A stretch of 64,000 bases of DNA from an uncultured Flavobacteriaceae bacterium (GTDB lineage Bacteria; Bacteroidota; Bacteroidia; Flavobacteriales; Flavobacteriaceae). The position numbers and the translations under genes were made by a program. A model generated the notes under the pieces. It saw nothing but the letters and a program-made list of their open reading frames with translations, had not been told where the DNA came from and ran no database searches. The stretch lies in assembly GCA_905181615.1 (NCBI GenBank), contig CAJIYH010000001.1, positions 22,082-86,081 on the forward strand, given 5' to 3'. This document shows positions 60,714 to 64,000 of the stretch, in pieces. Numbering within the stretch: position 1 is the stretch's first letter; each line of letters begins with the position of its first letter.

Positions 60714-62450
60714 CTACATTCTTGTTTGATAAGTATAGAGTTCGTAATACCTTCCATTTGCAGCAATCAATTCTTCGTGTTTACCACGCTCCACAATATT
60801 CCCATCTTCGATTACTAAAATCTGATCTGCTTTTTGGATGGTGCTTAAACGGTGCGCAATTACAAAGGTTGTCCGATCTTGCATTAAAACAGCAAGACTT
60901 TTTTGAATAAAGGCTTCACTTTGTGTGTCTAAATTTGAAGTTGCTTCGTCCAAAACCACAATCTTGGGCTTTGCTAATAGTGCTCGTGCAATTGAAATTC
61001 TTTGTCTTTGTCCACCCGAAAGCTTTACACCACGCTCTCCAATCAGAGTATCCAAACCATCATCAAACCGATCTGTAAACTCATTAACATAAGCGCCATT
61101 AACAGCCTCTAAAAGTTCTTTTTCTGTTGCGTCAGGTCTTGGAAACAAAATATTTTCACGAATGGTTCCTTCGTATAAAAAATCGTCTTGAAGCACAACC
61201 CCTAACTGGCTTCTAAAGCTCTTTAAGTCAACCTGAGATAAATCAACTCCATCAATCAAAACTTGACCTGAACCTGGATTCAAAAAGGCAGTTGCCAAAC
61301 CAGCGATTGTAGTTTTTCCAGAGCCTGAGGATCCAACCAAAGCGGTTACACTTCCTTTTGGAGCTTCAAACGAAATGTTGTGTAATACTTCTGTTTTATC
61401 GTCATAACTGAACGTAATTTTTTTGAAGGATACATTTCCTTCAATTGCATTTAAGGTTTTGGTTCTTATCTCAAGGTCGTTTTCTTCTGCTACAGCCATC
61501 AGTTCTTGGGTCCTGTCCAGACCAGCAAAAGCTTCGGTAAGCTGACTCCCAATATTACTCATCTGAACTATGGGAGCAATCATAAAACCAAGAAATAATG
61601 TGAAAGAAACAAACTCACCATAGGTCATCGTTTCTTGCATTATAAAATATCCACCCATTCCCATAATACTTGCCGAAGCAAGGCCTAATAAAAAAGTAGA
61701 TGAACTAGTCATAAGGGCAGTTGCCGTTAGACTCTTTTTAACATTTTGGAATAAATCGTCAACTCCTTTTTCAAAAACTAGCTGCTCCTGTTCTTCGGCA
61801 TTAAAACCTTTGATTACCCGAATACCGTTTAGGGTTTCAGTAAGACGCCCAGTAACTTCGGCGTTTATTTTTCCTCGTGCTCTAAAAATAGGTCGGATAT
61901 AGCCAAAAGCTTTTAATGCAATTACAGCAAAAATGGCAACTGGAACCAAAACAAACAAGGTCATCTGAGCGTTTATTTGAATTAAAATAACCAAAGAAAT
62001 AACCGCGGTAATACTTCCCCCAATCAGCTGAACTAATCCCGTACCGACTAGGTTTCGAACTCCCTCAACATCTGTCATAACCCTAGAAACCAAAGCTCCA
62101 GACTTGTTGTTGTCAAAAAAACTGATGGGCAACTTAAGTAGTTTTTGTTGCACCTTTGCTCTAAGAATAGAAATTAAATGTTGCGCTTCGACACTTAAAA
62201 GGCGCGTCAATGAAAATGAACTTATTGATTGAAACAGTAACGCCGCGCAAACAACAATTAGCAACATCATTAAAGCATTTGTGTCCTTTGAAGGAATTAC
62301 TTCATCAATCAAATTTTTACTTGCATATGGGAGGACCAAGCCAGTCAAACTCCGAACTATAATAAGAAATAAGCCTAAAGAAACTATTTTTCTTCTGGGC
62401 CAAATAAATTCTTTGAACGCCCAACTGAAGGAAACATTATTTTTACTCAT
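60714..62450 (-). CDS. ABC exporter, fused permease and ATPase (MsbA-type)
   Basis: The 578-residue product has six membrane helices (about 20-300) and an ATPase domain with Walker A in TALVGSSGSGKTTIAGL, Q-loop in LGVVLQDDFLYEG, signature VKLSGGQRQRISIARAL, Walker B KIVVLDEATSNLD and the switch His in VIAHRLSTI. Half-transporters of this kind work as homodimers and export lipids or drugs; MsbA-like lipid export is possible but not proven. It converges on the receptor locus. Confidence 0.93.
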   Translation of the reverse strand: MSKNNVSFSWAFKEFIWPRRKIVSLGLFLIIVRSLTGLVLPYASKNLIDEVIPSKDTNALMMLLIVVCAALLFQSISSFSLTRLLSVEAQHLISILRAKVQQKLLKLPISFFDNNKSGALVSRVMTDVEGVRNLVGTGLVQLIGGSITAVISLVILIQINAQMTLFVLVPVAIFAVIALKAFGYIRPIFRARGKINAEVTGRLTETLNGIRVIKGFNAEEQEQLVFEKGVDDLFQNVKKSLTATALMTSSSTFLLGLASASIMGMGGYFIMQETMTYGEFVSFTLFLGFMIAPIVQMSNIGSQLTEAFAGLDRTQELMAVAEENDLEIRTKTLNAIEGNVSFKKITFSYDDKTEVLHNISFEAPKGSVTALVGSSGSGKTTIAGLATAFLNPGSGQVLIDGVDLSQVDLKSFRSQLGVVLQDDFLYEGTIRENILFPRPDATEKELLEAVNGAYVNEFTDRFDDGLDTLIGERGVKLSGGQRQRISIARALLAKPKIVVLDEATSNLDTQSEAFIQKSLAVLMQDRTTFVIAHRLSTIQKADQILVIEDGNIVERGKHEELIAANGRYYELYTYQTRM

Positions 62451-62529
62451 ATATTTGTTTAAGCTACAAAATTAAGCCAAAACATCGACTTCGAATCTTC
62501 TGGATCCAAGTCTTTCGAATAGATTATAT

Positions 62530-62736
62530 ATGAACGAAGAATTATTATTGCCGTTTCCCCTTGAAGTGTACATTGCCATTGGCGTGTTTTTTGGTGCAGT
62601 TGGCGCATATCTTTCAGAAAAAAGAGAAAGAAGTCATTCTTTAGGGTTTTGGATTGGTTTTCTCTTCGGGTTTTTAGGCGTACTTTTTTTGCTTGTTTTT
62701 CTAAAAAAACAAAAAGACACTTCTTCTAAAAATTAA
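62530..62736 (+). CDS. small membrane protein of unknown function
   Basis: The 68-residue product has two hydrophobic segments (VYIAIGVFFGAVGAYLSEKR and SLGFWIGFLFGFLGVLFLLV) and a basic tail (KKQKDTSSKN). The layout with GFWIGFLFGFLG-type glycine-rich second helix is common among small Bacteroidota membrane proteins, without known function. It is divergent from the ABC exporter and precedes the DUF1254-type lipoprotein gene by 58 bases. Confidence 0.65.
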   Translation: MNEELLLPFPLEVYIAIGVFFGAVGAYLSEKRERSHSLGFWIGFLFGFLGVLFLLVFLKKQKDTSSKN

Positions 62737-62794
62737 TTTTAAATCAAAAAATGAACCTTGGTGTTGTCGTGATTTTAAAATCAGAGTTTAATAA

Positions 62795-64000
62795 ATGAAA
62801 CAACTACTCTTAAAAATAGCTTCCGCACTGGCACTTGTTTTTACTTTGCTTTCTTGTCAAAGTGAGATTGTAAAGATTAATACATCTAGCGGAGCAATAG
62901 AAATTCCATCTGAAGAGTTTTTAGAAATCGTAGGAGAAGCCTATTTCTATGGCTATCCATTGGTCCTAATGGATTACACAAAAAAGGTTTCGACAAACAT
63001 CGAAAGCCCAGACCCTTTGCGCCCTTTTGCTCCGGTCAATCAAATAGCCCATTTTAGAGCATTTCCAGACCATAATCTTACGGCTGTTGTTAAGCCAAAT
63101 GTAGACACCTATTATTCTATTGTGTGGTTTAATTTAAGAGAAGAGCCACAAGCTCTCTCAATACCTGCCACCGAAAGGTATTATTTGCTACCATTTATGG
63201 ATGCTTATTCGAATATTTTTGCTTCTCTTGGCACACGAACTACCGGGACAAAAGCCCAAGATATATTACTTGCTGGACCAGAATGGAAAGGGGAGGTTCC
63301 TGAAGGGCTCCAACTAATTCAAGCACCTTCTGAAACTGTTTGGATGTTAGGAAGAATACAAGTAAATAGCACGGAAGACGGTTCTAGCACAGTTAGAGAT
63401 ATTCAAGAAAAGATGCGTTTGGTGCCACTAAGTGCTTTTGGCAAAAAAGAGTATACTCCCCCCAAAGGAACTTTTGAAACAGAAAGCTTAAACATTGTCC
63501 CCGTAAAGGAACTTCGGAATCTAGATATAAATGCATATTTCGATAAAGTCCTCCATTTGATGAAAGAGAATCCTCCAAGCGCAAAGGATTCTTTGATCGT
63601 AACCAAAATGGAAAGAATTGGATTAATCCCAGGAAATAAAGCCCAACTTCATTCGGACAGTTTTATTTTAAATAAAAAGCTTCAAGTCTTACCGGAATTC
63701 ATACATAAAAAAATGGAAGATCGGCGCGCGAATCCTGACCCCAATTTAATTTTTAATGGGTGGACTGTCATTTACGAGAACATTGGGACCTATGGAACTG
63801 ACTATAAACGCCGAGCTTTTATTGATTTTATAGGGTTAGGAGCAAACATTCCCGAAGATGCAGTTTACTCCAATTTAACTTATGATATAAACGGAAACCC
63901 TCTGGATGCAGGGACAGATTATCAAATCCATTTTGAAGCAGACAAGCTACCTCCAGTTGATGCTTTTTGGTCATTAACAGCCTATAATAAGAATGAGTTT
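62795..64000 (+). CDS. DUF1254/DUF1214 lipoprotein, cut by the window end
   Basis: The frame is open from ATG at 62795 to the last base (402 codons). A lipoprotein signal (FTLLSCQSE, Cys21) is followed by a DUF1254 domain (EAYFYGYPLVLMDYTKKV, FRAFPDHNLTAVVKPNVDTY, RYYLLPFMDAYSNIFASLGT) and then the start of a DUF1214 domain (GTYGTDYKRRAFIDFIGLGA, PPVDAFWSLTAYNKN). Such two-domain proteins are exported in many bacteria; their function is not known. The missing end should be roughly 50-80 residues. Confidence 0.88.
   Translation, partial: MKQLLLKIASALALVFTLLSCQSEIVKINTSSGAIEIPSEEFLEIVGEAYFYGYPLVLMDYTKKVSTNIESPDPLRPFAPVNQIAHFRAFPDHNLTAVVKPNVDTYYSIVWFNLREEPQALSIPATERYYLLPFMDAYSNIFASLGTRTTGTKAQDILLAGPEWKGEVPEGLQLIQAPSETVWMLGRIQVNSTEDGSSTVRDIQEKMRLVPLSAFGKKEYTPPKGTFETESLNIVPVKELRNLDINAYFDKVLHLMKENPPSAKDSLIVTKMERIGLIPGNKAQLHSDSFILNKKLQVLPEFIHKKMEDRRANPDPNLIFNGWTVIYENIGTYGTDYKRRAFIDFIGLGANIPEDAVYSNLTYDINGNPLDAGTDYQIHFEADKLPPVDAFWSLTAYNKNEF

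Overview
The window reads as chromosomal DNA of a low-GC marine-type member of the Flavobacteriaceae (Bacteroidota). The evidence is the gene content (DUF2452, DUF4837, DUF6090-like and GIN-domain proteins, a GH3-family enzyme, glutaminyl-tRNA synthetase with a separate GltX), Bacteroidota-style -7 elements (TAnnTTTG) upstream of many starts, the general lack of Shine-Dalgarno sites, and many Flavobacteria-style lipoprotein and Sec signal peptides.

Region 1, about 1-10 kb, is accessory. Small unrelated cargo genes (DoxX-like membrane proteins, secreted and lipoproteins, a beta-barrel candidate, a 48-residue Cys-rich protein, a large BspA-type surface lipoprotein) are separated by copies of a few repeats: antisense 3' tails of a small DUF5681-like gene, the hairpin terminator that follows it, and a leader sequence placed just before cargo start codons. 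The layout resembles a cassette array, but no recombinase or attC site is visible. The surface lipoprotein gene changes reading frame repeatedly inside its BspA repeats.

Region 2, about 10-32.3 kb, is mostly plus-strand housekeeping and metabolism: rbfA, a LolC/E-like permease, dusB, lepA, an amidase, a gluconate module (gluconokinase fused to 6-phosphogluconate dehydrogenase, a GntP permease, and an SMP-30/gluconolactonase further on), a universal stress protein overlapping a SulP transporter, an MBL-fold hydrolase, an M1 peptidase and rnpA. Fossil genes lie at 17.0-17.5 kb and 24.0-24.9 kb.

Region 3, about 32.3-57 kb, is core genome: elaA, rpiB, a 500-bp AT-rich divergent intergenic region with repeated TGTTNATAA 9-mers, rnr, tRNA-Cys, folB, glnS, an SPFH protein, gltX, ybeY, mnmG, a holB-like gene, pgk, tatA, an M23 peptidase, and a GH3-rmlBACD-glycosyltransferase operon. 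Two perfect parS-type sites (TGTTCCACGTGAAACA) flank mnmG. Together with the AT-rich region they suggest an origin-proximal location; this is inference.

Region 4, about 57-64 kb, holds a probable metal-uptake locus (His/Cys-rich exported protein, TonB-dependent receptor, frameshifted lipoprotein), an MsbA-type ABC exporter and a DUF1254-type lipoprotein cut by the window end.
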